A DNA stretch of 64,000 bases from Ruminococcus sp. (lineage in GTDB: Bacteria > Bacillota > Clostridia > Oscillospirales > Ruminococcaceae), in assembly GCA_017529875.1 (NCBI GenBank), contig JAFXNC010000027.1, positions 18,112 through 82,111 on the forward strand, in the 5' to 3' direction. Below the pieces are notes generated by a model. That model ran no database searches, had not been told where the DNA came from, and saw only the letters and a list, made by a program, of their open reading frames with translations. The position numbers were made by a program, and so were the translations under genes. The stretch's first letter is position 1. Each line of letters opens with the position of its first letter. This document shows, one piece after another, positions 25,298 through 32,411 of this stretch.

Positions 25298-25639
25298 TTA
25301 TTTTTTCTCGCTTCCTGCATACTCAACCTCGATGCGGAACTCTTTCGTCAGGTCGATATCGTATGCGTTCTTGATGTACTCCACATTGTCTTTGGCGTTC
25401 CAGTCAACCGGAGTGCCGTCAAATCTCTTGGCTGTCCGCATCATAAGGTCGGTGTCCTTTACTGCATCTACAAACAGTCTCATGCGCTTTTTGCCAAATC
25501 CGAAGCTCCTTGACAGCGTATAGAGTACATTGGCAAGGACTTGGTGCATTATGGCCTCGGCATCTTTTTCGTTGAGAGCGTACATCTCTTTTACTGCTGC
25601 TTTCACAGCTTGTCTGTCTGTTCTTGGTATAGCTTTCAT
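25298..25639 (-). CDS. Small phage protein of unknown function
   Basis: Protein of 113 residues, helical in its first half (D-R-Q-A-V-K-A-A-V-K-E-M-Y-A-L), with F-G-F-G-K-K-R-M-R-L-F near the middle. I cannot assign a family. The ATG at 25639 is preferred over a GTG six bases upstream because AAAGGAG then stands at nine bases' spacing. Confidence 0.65.
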   Translation of the reverse strand: MKAIPRTDRQAVKAAVKEMYALNEKDAEAIMHQVLANVLYTLSRSFGFGKKRMRLFVDAVKDTDLMMRTAKRFDGTPVDWNAKDNVEYIKNAYDIDLTKEFRIEVEYAGSEKK

Positions 25640-25677
25640 AATCACGGGCTCCTTTCAATGCGATTATATTTACATCT

Positions 25678-26049
25678 TTAAGTAATGATCTGATAAAAGC
25701 AATACTCCACGAATGCCTCTATTGTATCTTCCTCGCAGACTTTTATGCCTCTTTTACCATAATTGTGATAACCAGTGCTATGTTGATTTTCACATCTTTT
25801 CAACATACTTTTCCACGTTTGATATAGTCTTTCCCCCGAACCATTGTGAATAGTTATCGCCTTACGATGCACACATCCGCAGGATACAACTTTTCCGCTT
25901 TTTAAATCTTGTGCTGAAACGGGCTTTTCTTTAACTCTTCCGCAGTCGCATATACAATTCCAACGAGCGTGTCCGTCTTTAGCATTTTCTCCTCGACCAA
26001 TAACCGTTAAGTTTCCAAATCTTTCACCCGTCAAGTCTATTAGTTTCAT
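25678..26049 (-). CDS. AP2/HNH-type DNA-binding protein, C-terminally degraded
   Basis: The N-terminal part (L-T-G-E-R-F-G-N-L-T-V-I-G-R-G, then C-I-C-D-C-G and S-C-G-C) is the zinc-binding start common to phage HNH/AP2 homing-type endonucleases. Their usual Y-x-x-W-x-x-M-x-x-R-C segment follows. The G-R-G-I-x-V-C region is reached, but the sequence then ends after about 18 residues where family members carry a further catalytic or AP2 part. The gene is visibly more AT-rich than its neighbours, which suggests a transferred element in decay. Start at 26049 follows GAGGGTG. Confidence 0.65.
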   Translation of the reverse strand: MKLIDLTGERFGNLTVIGRGENAKDGHARWNCICDCGRVKEKPVSAQDLKSGKVVSCGCVHRKAITIHNGSGERLYQTWKSMLKRCENQHSTGYHNYGKRGIKVCEEDTIEAFVEYCFYQIIT

Positions 26050-26063
26050 TGCTACACCCTCAC

Positions 26064-26345
26064 TCATATATCAAGGTAGTTCCTGCCAAAGATAGAAATG
26101 AACATTTGCTTATCCCACCCCTGCTCACGCATAGCCTTTTCCTGGCCGTACCTATGCAGATAGTCGGCGGTTTCCTTGTTGTAATGTGCCCCTCTTGGCG
26201 GCTCATTGTGGCAGTTGTGGCAGAGCATCACGGTCAGGCCGTACTTTTCAGACAACTGTCTGTTGGCTCCTCCGAAGATGTGATGCCGTTCCAGACCGAG
26301 GTAGTCCGTTTCCAATCTGCCACACAAGAAGCATTTACGCCTCAT
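26064..26345 (-). CDS. HNH-type nuclease-like protein
   Basis: Protein of 93 residues with two zinc-binding C-x-x-C pairs (C-F-L-C and C-H-N-C) and L-E-R-H-H-I-F-G-G between them, the core of an HNH fold. Small proteins of this type are common beside recombination genes in Firmicute phages. Strand 2 (Y-G-L-T-V-M-L-C) leads into the second zinc knuckle. The start at 26345 follows GAGGTGCG. The stop overlaps the next gene region. Confidence 0.75.
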   Translation of the reverse strand: MRRKCFLCGRLETDYLGLERHHIFGGANRQLSEKYGLTVMLCHNCHNEPPRGAHYNKETADYLHRYGQEKAMREQGWDKQMFISIFGRNYLDI

Positions 26346-26358
26346 ATTTCGCACCTCG

Positions 26359-26886
26359 TCACTTCTCGGGAATATAGCCGAGGGCATAACTTTGCATTGC
26401 CAGCAATGCAGCCTTTATGTTTTCCTCGGAATTCCCCTGTTTTCTTCCGGCCTCGACTACCTGTTTGAGCCCTATTGCTATTGTCGTGATAGAATCCTCG
26501 AATTTATCATCAACTTTAACTTTGATTTTATTATGGGTTGGCTGCTCATTTGGATCCTCCTTTACAACAATATCCTCGCTTTCGGGCGTGCTGACATAAG
26601 CTCGGTATATCTTTTTCAGCAGCGCCCAAGAAAAAGCCTTGCCCTCGTGACCGTGCATATCGTAACCCTCTTTTTCTTTACTGTACAAGAGGTCTGCAAG
26701 CTGTGCATCGCTCATATTGCGGATGTTGTCACCGTTCGTCGGCTCATATCCCGCTGTTTGCTGTGCTTTCCCGCAGAAGAACATCGGGGAACGCTCTGTA
26801 ATGATCATGCGCTGGTGGTCGATGTAGTTCATCGGGCAGGTCAGCTCGTTTGCGAGAGCGCAGTCCTTACATCTGATTACTTTCAT
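26359..26886 (-). CDS. Phage protein with N-terminal cysteine motif
   Basis: Protein of 175 residues. The N-terminus has C-K-D-C and later C-P-M-N, a possible small zinc site. The segment N-M-S-D-A-Q-L-A-D-L-L is typical of short phage proteins of unknown role. The C-terminal half is helical. No function can be named. It lies in the block of small accessory genes and has AAAGGAG before the ATG. Confidence 0.65.
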   Translation of the reverse strand: MKVIRCKDCALANELTCPMNYIDHQRMIITERSPMFFCGKAQQTAGYEPTNGDNIRNMSDAQLADLLYSKEKEGYDMHGHEGKAFSWALLKKIYRAYVSTPESEDIVVKEDPNEQPTHNKIKVKVDDKFEDSITTIAIGLKQVVEAGRKQGNSEENIKAALLAMQSYALGYIPEK

Positions 26887-26898
26887 TGCTTTCTCCTT

Positions 26899-27243
26899 TC
26901 ATACAAGCATTGTCGGCGGTGTTTCAAAATCCTCTCCGCACTTTCTCCACAGATGTAGACAGTATTGGTGATGATTTATATACTCCGACTGTCTCGGGTG
27001 ATACTGTACGACCACCTCTTCGGGATTGAAGAACATTTCCTTTACCCTACACATTTCCTCCCAGGTCGGGCAACGGTTTTTGTAGCTTACCGAAACGTGT
27101 TCCCAGCCCTCACCAAAACTCCAGATGATAGCCGCAGGCTTTGCATTAACTCCATTCAAGTAAATATACCCGCTGCCGCCATCAATTCCTATACCTGCAA
27201 CTTTCAGCCGCTTGTTTTTGATGATTTCCTTATGGCTTTTCAT
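26899..27243 (-). CDS. Conserved small phage protein
   Basis: Protein of 114 residues with a beta-rich N-terminal half (A-A-I-I-W-S-F-G-E-G-W-E-H-V-S-V-S) and a conserved-looking C-terminal segment (Q-Y-H-P-R-Q-S-E-Y-I-N, Y-C-L-H-L-W-R). I have seen this pattern in phages of Clostridia but cannot give a function. Its start shares one base with the stop of the following-numbered gene, so translation is coupled. Confidence 0.7.
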   Translation of the reverse strand: MKSHKEIIKNKRLKVAGIGIDGGSGYIYLNGVNAKPAAIIWSFGEGWEHVSVSYKNRCPTWEEMCRVKEMFFNPEEVVVQYHPRQSEYINHHQYCLHLWRKCGEDFETPPTMLV

Positions 27244-27527
27244 TAGTCGGCTCCTTCCTGATTGGCCGAGTGCTTTACCCTGTCAGCTTCCTCGGCTCTC
27301 TTAGCATCATTGAAACGATCAAGGGTACCTACGAGGTAGCCTGTGATCCTGCGGATCCTCTCAAACCTCACCGGGTCGGCGGTAAGTGTCAGCTCCACCT
27401 CATCACCGTCAGCTTTAATGTCCAGTGTTCCACTTGTGATCTCCGGGTGCTGCTTTGCCATATAGTTCTTGTAAGCATTAGCCTCGATCTCCGAAACGTC
27501 GCCTTTGATACTGCCTATCTTAATCAT
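27243..27527 (-). CDS. NrdD C-terminal-like mini-protein
   Basis: Protein of 94 residues. The C-terminal half R-I-T-G-Y-L-V-G-T-L-D-R-F-N-D-A-K and R-V-K-H resembles the C-terminal end of anaerobic ribonucleotide reductase NrdD. The rest of NrdD, including catalytic cysteines and the glycyl radical loop, is absent. Such short proteins are often labelled reductase in phages, but an enzymatic role is not possible for this piece alone. It overlaps the upstream gene by eight bases. Confidence 0.65.
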   Translation of the reverse strand: MIKIGSIKGDVSEIEANAYKNYMAKQHPEITSGTLDIKADGDEVELTLTADPVRFERIRRITGYLVGTLDRFNDAKRAEEADRVKHSANQEGAD

Positions 27528-27795
27528 TACTATTCCTCCGTTCTTTTTCTGCTTTAAGCTCCTGCTCCCAGCGCAGCCATCCGGGCTTGTCTATGGTCTC
27601 GTCACCGTAGCTGTTTGTCCCCCTCTGATAATCACAATCGTTTATCATCACGGCTAAGTCTTTATCAGATAGCTCTTTGAGGTGCGGTCTTACTATATCT
27701 CTGATCGTGTCCGGTATATACGTCTGCCTGCCCTGACAATACCTCACCGCACAGATTGCAAGAGTTCCAAACTTACCTTCATCAATCTTGATCAT
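27520..27795 (-). CDS. Conserved small phage protein
   Basis: Protein of about 91 residues with R-Y-C-x-G-R-Q-T-Y-I-P-D, L-S-D-K-D-L-A-V-M-I-N-D and a C-terminal W-x-x-W-E-Q-E-L-K-A-E segment. The set is known to me from phages of gut Firmicutes, without function. Three in-frame starts lie close together. The ATG at 27795 has the best distance from GAGG. Confidence 0.65.
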   Translation of the reverse strand: MIKIDEGKFGTLAICAVRYCQGRQTYIPDTIRDIVRPHLKELSDKDLAVMINDCDYQRGTNSYGDETIDKPGWLRWEQELKAEKERRNSND

Positions 27796-28234
27796 CTTCA
27801 TCACCCTCTATCTCGCATCCAAGGCAGCCTTTCTGCGGATCAAAGTTTGTGCATCCGCAGGTAGGCATTAGCCTGTGTCCAAGTTCAAGCTCGTGTCGGA
27901 ACACAGCCTTGATCTCTTCAACATCGGTAAGCTCTCTGCCGTTATCATCGATCAAGCAGCCGATGAAATCCTCCGGGCATTTAAGAGCCCCCTCAATATC
28001 AATCGAAACGTGAAGAATTTTCTTTTTCATTTTGTCCTCCTTAGCTCTTTTGATTGCAGCCTCCTTTGCATACTCCAAAGCTGCGCTGATTTGCTCAAAG
28101 GTAAATCCCTGTCTGAATGCAGCGCTGACAATCGCGAACAGAGCTGAACGCAGCTTGTAATAGTCATCTTCTGTCTGCTCATTTATCATAACTGATTCAT
28201 AGCTTCTATCTTCTTCAATATTTATCTTTATCAT
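27782..28234 (-). CDS. Two-part phage protein, possibly a fusion
   Basis: Protein of 150 residues from an ATG at 28234 after GAGGTGAAA. The first 67 residues are helical (F-R-Q-G-F-T-F-E-Q-I). An internal ATG at 28030 has a strong GGAGGACAAA site and opens a separate-looking part of 82 residues with a cysteine cluster (C-G-C, C-L-G-C). The two parts look like neighbouring small genes that lost the stop between them, or a fusion that kept the second start. Function unknown. Confidence 0.65.
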   Translation of the reverse strand: MIKINIEEDRSYESVMINEQTEDDYYKLRSALFAIVSAAFRQGFTFEQISAALEYAKEAAIKRAKEDKMKKKILHVSIDIEGALKCPEDFIGCLIDDNGRELTDVEEIKAVFRHELELGHRLMPTCGCTNFDPQKGCLGCEIEGDEDDQD

Positions 28235-28244
28235 TGTTTTCACC

Positions 28245-28451
28245 TCAATCACGATATCCGCACGTTTTTTCCCATATATCAACTTTCGGCACATCACGCA
28301 AAGCATAGATTGCAAGCACTATACCTGCTGCTATGTCACTCTTCCTTTTATATTCTTTTTCATTTTTTGCGGTTTCCTTTTCCTGCTTAATCAAATTCAA
28401 CAAATCGTGCAGCGTTTTATCTGCTTTGTCTGCATCAATATACTTCGGCAT
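28245..28451 (-). CDS. Small phage protein
   Basis: Protein of 68 residues starting M-P-K-Y-I-D-A-D-K, a start shared by many short Firmicute phage proteins, including the next upstream gene here (M-P-R-Y-I-D-A-E). The rest is one or two helices. It overlaps the upstream gene by 17 bases. Function unknown. Confidence 0.6.
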   Translation of the reverse strand: MPKYIDADKADKTLHDLLNLIKQEKETAKNEKEYKRKSDIAAGIVLAIYALRDVPKVDIWEKTCGYRD

Positions 28452-28812
28452 CACTCGCCACCGCCTTTCCGTCCATTTTTGCACTGCAGTTCGGGCAATA
28501 ACTTGCATTTATCCAACCACCTTCGCAGTAGGGTCTTACCCGGTGTAGCGCTCCACATTCAGAGCAGCACAAAAGGTGATACACATTTATGCCAGGTCTC
28601 GGATAGTTTTCAAGCACACCCTTATCAATCCAATGCCCGGGCTTGACCTCCTGCACATCGGCTGTGGGCGCATTTTCAATCATTCTTATACACTCTGCAA
28701 TGTCGCACGCAGAATTTTTAGTCTTGATCGGAGAACAATGAATAGAACAACTTGCGCATAAATACCTCTGAATATCTGCTGTAAGCAATTCCGCATCAAT
28801 GTATCTCGGCAT
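28435..28812 (-). CDS. Small phage protein with C-terminal zinc ribbon
   Basis: Protein of 125 residues starting M-P-R-Y-I-D-A-E. A middle segment I-E-N-A-P-T-A-D-V is widespread in short Clostridia phage proteins. The C-terminus holds C-S-E-C and C-P-N-C pairs of a zinc ribbon plus H-W-I-D. The start at 28812 is chosen to keep only a short overlap with the YopX gene. A role in nucleic acid or protein binding is inferred only from the ribbon. Confidence 0.7.
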   Translation of the reverse strand: MPRYIDAELLTADIQRYLCASCSIHCSPIKTKNSACDIAECIRMIENAPTADVQEVKPGHWIDKGVLENYPRPGINVYHLLCCSECGALHRVRPYCEGGWINASYCPNCSAKMDGKAVASDAEVY

Positions 28813-29215
28813 TTTCCTCACCTCCTATCAGCTCCGGGTTGTCGTGGATGTTGCCGATGACCTTCATTCTATCGCAGGGGGTTGAAGCGTCAAATCTCCA
28901 TATTTCTCCTCTTTCGGGCATTGCTATGCCGAAAAATGCGCACCCGTTTATATTGCAAAATACAACCTTGTGCAATGTCCTGCCATAACTCACTATATCC
29001 CCCTCGAAGATTTTCATGCCGTTCTTGTCGGTCAAACCTGTGTACTGTCCGACGGTCTCAAGTGCAACATAATGAGCAGTATTACGTTCATCGGGGTTGC
29101 CTGCCGGAACGTGCATAAAGCAAACCGACCCTGCCGCATCGGGAAGTTTCACATAATATCCGTACACCCACTCGCCATTATCTTCTCGCTTGCCTCTGAA
29201 AAGTATCTCACGCAT
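28796..29215 (-). CDS. YopX family protein
   Basis: Protein of 139 residues with the YopX-type start (M-R-E-I-L-F-R-G-K), G-E-W-V-Y-G-Y-Y and the conserved G-Q-Y-T-G-L-T-D-K-N-G and I-F-E-G-D-I-V segments. It also has the C-terminal I-G-N-I-H-D-N-P-E-L. YopX proteins are common in Firmicute phages and plasmids and have an SH3-like fold, with unknown role. Both ends overlap neighbours. Confidence 0.9.
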   Translation of the reverse strand: MREILFRGKREDNGEWVYGYYVKLPDAAGSVCFMHVPAGNPDERNTAHYVALETVGQYTGLTDKNGMKIFEGDIVSYGRTLHKVVFCNINGCAFFGIAMPERGEIWRFDASTPCDRMKVIGNIHDNPELIGGEENAEIH

Positions 29216-29531
29216 CTTGATACTCCTCCTCTCTTTCGTATCTTAGGCAATAGTCTTTAGCGCAACAGTTTTTGCTGTCGCACTCAAAATCCCCCGAGCA
29301 ATACCATCCCGCCTTTACCAATGTGAGCCGGTCTTTCGGATCTGTCCAGTCCATTTCGTGATGTCCACGGTAACAGCTATCGAACTGCGGCGCCCGGTGA
29401 ACATCAAACTCCAGGAAGCCGACGTCCTCACCTATTGCGGTGTGCATTGCCACGGTCCTTGCTTTTCCTCTGGTCTCCGCAAAAACTATTGTGCTGCCTT
29501 CGTATGTGTTGATTTCATAAGCTTTCATCAT
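29208..29531 (-). CDS. Small phage protein with cysteine-rich C-terminus
   Basis: Protein of 107 residues. The first half shows A-Y-E-I-N-T-Y-E-G and V-F-A-E-T-R-G-K-A-R-T-V-A, a pattern of short phage proteins that may adopt an alpha-beta fold. The second half has five cysteines (W-Y-C, F-E-C, N-C-C, Y-C). GGAGG stands before paired ATG codons. Function unknown. Confidence 0.65.
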   Translation of the reverse strand: MMKAYEINTYEGSTIVFAETRGKARTVAMHTAIGEDVGFLEFDVHRAPQFDSCYRGHHEMDWTDPKDRLTLVKAGWYCSGDFECDSKNCCAKDYCLRYEREEEYQDA

Positions 29532-29979
29532 CCTGCACCTCCTTCGGCGGTTCGGGGAGAGGCATCCAGTGTGTTACACCTGATATCTCAATCCAATCTA
29601 TAAGAGTGTTTCCTATTTCATCTATTTCTTTATCTTCATATCCGAACGGGTAAAGCCCCTCTTGTGCCGCCTCCTTGTCATACGGTGCTATTTCTATCCT
29701 ACCGTCGTTGAGAACCATATAATCTCCGCTGTCTTCCGGCATCCTGTCCTTAACGGAAATCCAGCCGGTCTGTGTTGACTCTTCACACCTTATTGTACGG
29801 CGCATTAAGTCTCGCATCTCTCGGTCTATAAATTCGTCGGTCATAGATCTGACCTGATCTGCTTGCTTAACCTTTTCCAAAGCATTGGCAATTCTCTCGA
29901 GGCTTTTCGCTATCTTAGGGATGTGGTGATCATAGTATTCTGCACCTCTGCGAGTGTTTTCAAATGGTATTCCGCTCAT
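29515..29979 (-). CDS. Phage protein with DUF551 domain
   Basis: Protein of 154 residues. The C-terminal part W-I-S-V-K-D-R-M-P-E-D-S-G-D-Y then T-H-W-M-P-L-P-E-P-P is the DUF551 pattern, common in phages and of unknown role. The N-terminal part is a helical region (Y-D-H-H-I-P-K-I-A-K-S-L-E-R). The start at 29979 is chosen because AAAGGAGC precedes it and the upstream extension has no family likeness. Confidence 0.75.
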   Translation of the reverse strand: MSGIPFENTRRGAEYYDHHIPKIAKSLERIANALEKVKQADQVRSMTDEFIDREMRDLMRRTIRCEESTQTGWISVKDRMPEDSGDYMVLNDGRIEIAPYDKEAAQEGLYPFGYEDKEIDEIGNTLIDWIEISGVTHWMPLPEPPKEVQDDESL

Positions 29980-30037
29980 TTTTGCTCCTTTCCTCCGATC
30001 AGGCTGCCGCCGAAGCAGCAGCCCCCCGGATAAGTAT

Positions 30038-30235
30038 TCATTCCTTGTAGATCTTGCAAGTATTCTTACAGATTGGGCAATGACAGTTGAGCGTTGTGTA
30101 TGTTTTCGGGCACTCCTCGTCATAGGGACCTTCCTTGCTGACGTAGTATTCTCCTGCCATTGCCTCAAAGATCGTGTGGCAATACCCGCACTTGAACTGT
30201 GCGGGCTTCGGGTCGCCCTCTTTGATGATTACCAT
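30038..30235 (-). CDS. Small zinc-ribbon phage protein
   Basis: Protein of 65 residues with two C-x-x-C knuckles (C-G-Y-C and C-P-I-C) and extra cysteines. It is a stand-alone zinc ribbon of unknown partner. The start overlaps the stop of the MazG-like gene by seven bases. Confidence 0.7.
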   Translation of the reverse strand: MVIIKEGDPKPAQFKCGYCHTIFEAMAGEYYVSKEGPYDEECPKTYTTLNCHCPICKNTCKIYKE

Positions 30236-30561
30236 ATATGCCCTCCTTCGTCCTGCCTGATCCTTTCGGTCTGCCTTTTCAGCTTGTAGTCGATCTGACC
30301 GTGAAGATAGTCATACTCCAAAGGCGACATTACCTGTATAAGCTGCATGAGCATTATCTGAACATCAACTATCTCTTCCAGCATATCAGTTGTGATGCAC
30401 ACCTTGTCCGGCTCAAATCTTCTCTTGGCCTTGCATATTGCCTTAGTCAGTTCAGAGCATTCCTCGACTACTATATCGAGCTGCTTCGGGAGCCCGTAGT
30501 GATCGATGATCTCTTTGCAAGCCGTTTGAGCGCTTTCGCTCATTTTGAAAACTCTTTCCAC
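30229..30561 (-). CDS. MazG-like nucleotide pyrophosphohydrolase candidate
   Basis: Protein of 110 residues with the all-alpha NTP pyrophosphohydrolase pattern: E-E-C-S-E-L near residue 34 and E-E-I-V-D-V-Q near residue 62 supply the acidic metal ligands. Relatives hydrolyse non-canonical or signalling nucleotides. The start is a GTG at 30561 with GGAGG at seven bases. It sits among small early genes. Confidence 0.75.
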   Translation of the reverse strand: MERVFKMSESAQTACKEIIDHYGLPKQLDIVVEECSELTKAICKAKRRFEPDKVCITTDMLEEIVDVQIMLMQLIQVMSPLEYDYLHGQIDYKLKRQTERIRQDEGGHIW

Positions 30562-30563
30562 CT

Positions 30564-30938
30564 TTATACCTCCAAATTCATAAACTCCGGCGGCTCCTGG
30601 TCTGCCGTCTTGATCAGCCCAGCAGACAGAGCCTCCATTTTGACAATGATATTTATAAGCTGCGCCTTGTCCATTTTGATGATGCTTTTTCTCGGTGCAG
30701 TTAGGATATTCAGCTCACGGATGACTGTTGTATTTGCTCTTGCCCTCTCTCTGAGGCTCTTGAGCCATTCAATACCCTCCGTCTTTATCTTCTTGGCCAT
30801 AAGCTCGTCAATGACCTTATCCTCAAGATCCGCATACGCAGTACGGCATACGCAGTAAACGATAACGTCCTCGGGCGCTGCGCCTTTCGGTAGCCCTCTT
30901 TTGTACCATGCAGCCTCTTCAATCGTTTTTAAGTCCAT
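30564..30938 (-). CDS. Small phage protein of unknown function
   Basis: Protein of 124 residues with A-W-Y-K-R-G-L-P-K near the start and a helical remainder. I cannot assign it. It overlaps the arginase-like gene by 20 bases and precedes the MazG-like gene with a two-base gap. Confidence 0.6.
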   Translation of the reverse strand: MDLKTIEEAAWYKRGLPKGAAPEDVIVYCVCRTAYADLEDKVIDELMAKKIKTEGIEWLKSLRERARANTTVIRELNILTAPRKSIIKMDKAQLINIIVKMEALSAGLIKTADQEPPEFMNLEV

Positions 30939-31611
30939 TGATTCTCTCCCTCAATTCTTTTTCGTAATCCTCATAGCTTCTGTTCGTCAGATTATCGACC
31001 ATACAGCAGGTGGTGAATACCTTGCAGCATACCGACAGTTCTGTGAAATACTTGTCCAAGTGTGGCGGTACCCAATTATCGCTCCGGCAGAGGAAGATTG
31101 CATCAAAGGCGGTGTTTTCATATTCCGAAAGTGATTTTTTTACATAAGGTCGGAAATCCTCACCGTCAATGACATTGAGAGATTCGGGATTTACCACCCA
31201 ATCAAGTTTAAGCGCTTTATCATCACGTATCAGTGCCTCTGTGAGATGTCCTATCCAGTTGCCGCAGTCGAGCCTCTTGTTGTCGTTTGTGATGTCGTGA
31301 TGAAAATCTGCATTGACGAGTGCTACCTTTTTCTTGTCTTTGAGATTGTCGAGGATAAACCTATAAGCGTGAACATGGCTCTGCGCTATCATACACGGCG
31401 TGGAGCGTTTCTGACGGCTTATGATCTTTTCGAGCATATCCAGCTCTGCTCTGTTTATCTCAATCTTTTTAAGCTCTGGGTATGTAGCATATCTCGAAGC
31501 CCATACAATGCGGCTGATCTCTGCAGGCTGATCCACACCGTCCGGGAACTTGTAGAGTATGTCCTTGTCGACTATTGGGAAATAGTCATAGTCAATACTA
31601 AGTACCTTCAT
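30919..31611 (-). CDS. Arginase/deacetylase-fold protein, UPF0489-like
   Basis: Protein of 230 residues. The start V-L-S-I-D-Y-D-Y-F and the central V-N-A-D-F-H-H-D, followed by C-G-N-W, resemble metal-binding motifs of UPF0489-type arginase/deacetylase-fold proteins. Arginase-type enzymes bind two metals through such D-x-H-x-D motifs. The substrate is unknown. The start at 31611 keeps a short overlap with the upstream zinc-ribbon gene. The family call rests on three short motifs. Confidence 0.6.
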   Translation of the reverse strand: MKVLSIDYDYFPIVDKDILYKFPDGVDQPAEISRIVWASRYATYPELKKIEINRAELDMLEKIISRQKRSTPCMIAQSHVHAYRFILDNLKDKKKVALVNADFHHDITNDNKRLDCGNWIGHLTEALIRDDKALKLDWVVNPESLNVIDGEDFRPYVKKSLSEYENTAFDAIFLCRSDNWVPPHLDKYFTELSVCCKVFTTCCMVDNLTNRSYEDYEKELRERINGLKND

Positions 31612-31870
31612 ATTTGCTCCGCACCTCCTCGGGAATAGCATTCAGAAACCTGTTGATCAGAGCAGCATCCACATAATCATCGCAAGGGTGAGGCCTGGTA
31701 TATCCCCAACAGAATTCGTGATGAATGCAGTAGTAGCATTTTTTCTGCCTCGGTTCGGGAGCATCAATAGAGATCACCACAGCGCCCGGCGCCATCTTTT
31801 CGGAACAGATGCCGCACACTTGAAGTCCCTCGGGGATAATGCTGCCGCATATTACGCACCGATTATCCAT
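31598..31870 (-). CDS. Small zinc-binding phage protein
   Basis: Protein of 90 residues with two cysteine knuckles near the start (C-V-I-C and C-G-I-C) and a second cysteine group (C-Y-Y-C, F-C-W-G). It is probably a small zinc-binding protein. It overlaps the HTH gene upstream by eight bases. Function unknown. Confidence 0.65.
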   Translation of the reverse strand: MDNRCVICGSIIPEGLQVCGICSEKMAPGAVVISIDAPEPRQKKCYYCIHHEFCWGYTRPHPCDDYVDAALINRFLNAIPEEVRSKYEGT

Positions 31871-32411
31871 TCGTTTCACCCTCTGCTTTTGAGACAGTTT
31901 CCACAACGGTCTTAAGCTTCTTGTAGCCCTCCGTTAATGTAAACAGATCTTCGGTCAGATTACATTCAATAGCAGCATCGAATATCTTCTTCATCAGCTC
32001 CTTGAACTCGGCGAGAAGATCGTCCGCTGGAACAGGGCTCTCGCCCTGCTCCTTTGTGATCTCCGGTTCAGCTGCGGGCTCCTGCTCCTGGCGGTATTTC
32101 TTAAGTCTATATACAACCGTTTCGACACAGCAACCGAAATGATCTGCAATGGCCATATTGGAATAACCCTGCTTGTGCATTTCCATCATTTCAGCCTCGA
32201 TCTCGGGAGTTGCCTTAAAATGATGCCGGCCTTTCGGAGCTCCGCTCTTCTTGGAGGTCTTAGTCTTTTTACTCTTGGCAGGCTGCTTGCCTCTCTCGGT
32301 CAGGAATGCCTCGATTTCATCACTCGGGATCCCGCTTTCGGAGGCCATTTCCTCCAAAGTCATTCCCTTGGCGTTCATAGCTGCGATCTGCAATTTCTGT
32401 TCCTGTGTCAT
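31863..32411 (-). CDS. Helix-turn-helix DNA-binding protein
   Basis: Protein of 182 residues with two HTH-like segments. The first is M-T-L-E-E-M-A-S-E-S-G-I-P near residue 17 and the second Y-S-N-M-A-I-A-D-H-F-G-C near residue 83. A lysine-rich linker separates them and a helical tail follows. The ATGA overlap with the ParB gene suggests a shared role in DNA binding, which is inference. Confidence 0.7.
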   Translation of the reverse strand: MTQEQKLQIAAMNAKGMTLEEMASESGIPSDEIEAFLTERGKQPAKSKKTKTSKKSGAPKGRHHFKATPEIEAEMMEMHKQGYSNMAIADHFGCCVETVVYRLKKYRQEQEPAAEPEITKEQGESPVPADDLLAEFKELMKKIFDAAIECNLTEDLFTLTEGYKKLKTVVETVSKAEGETNG

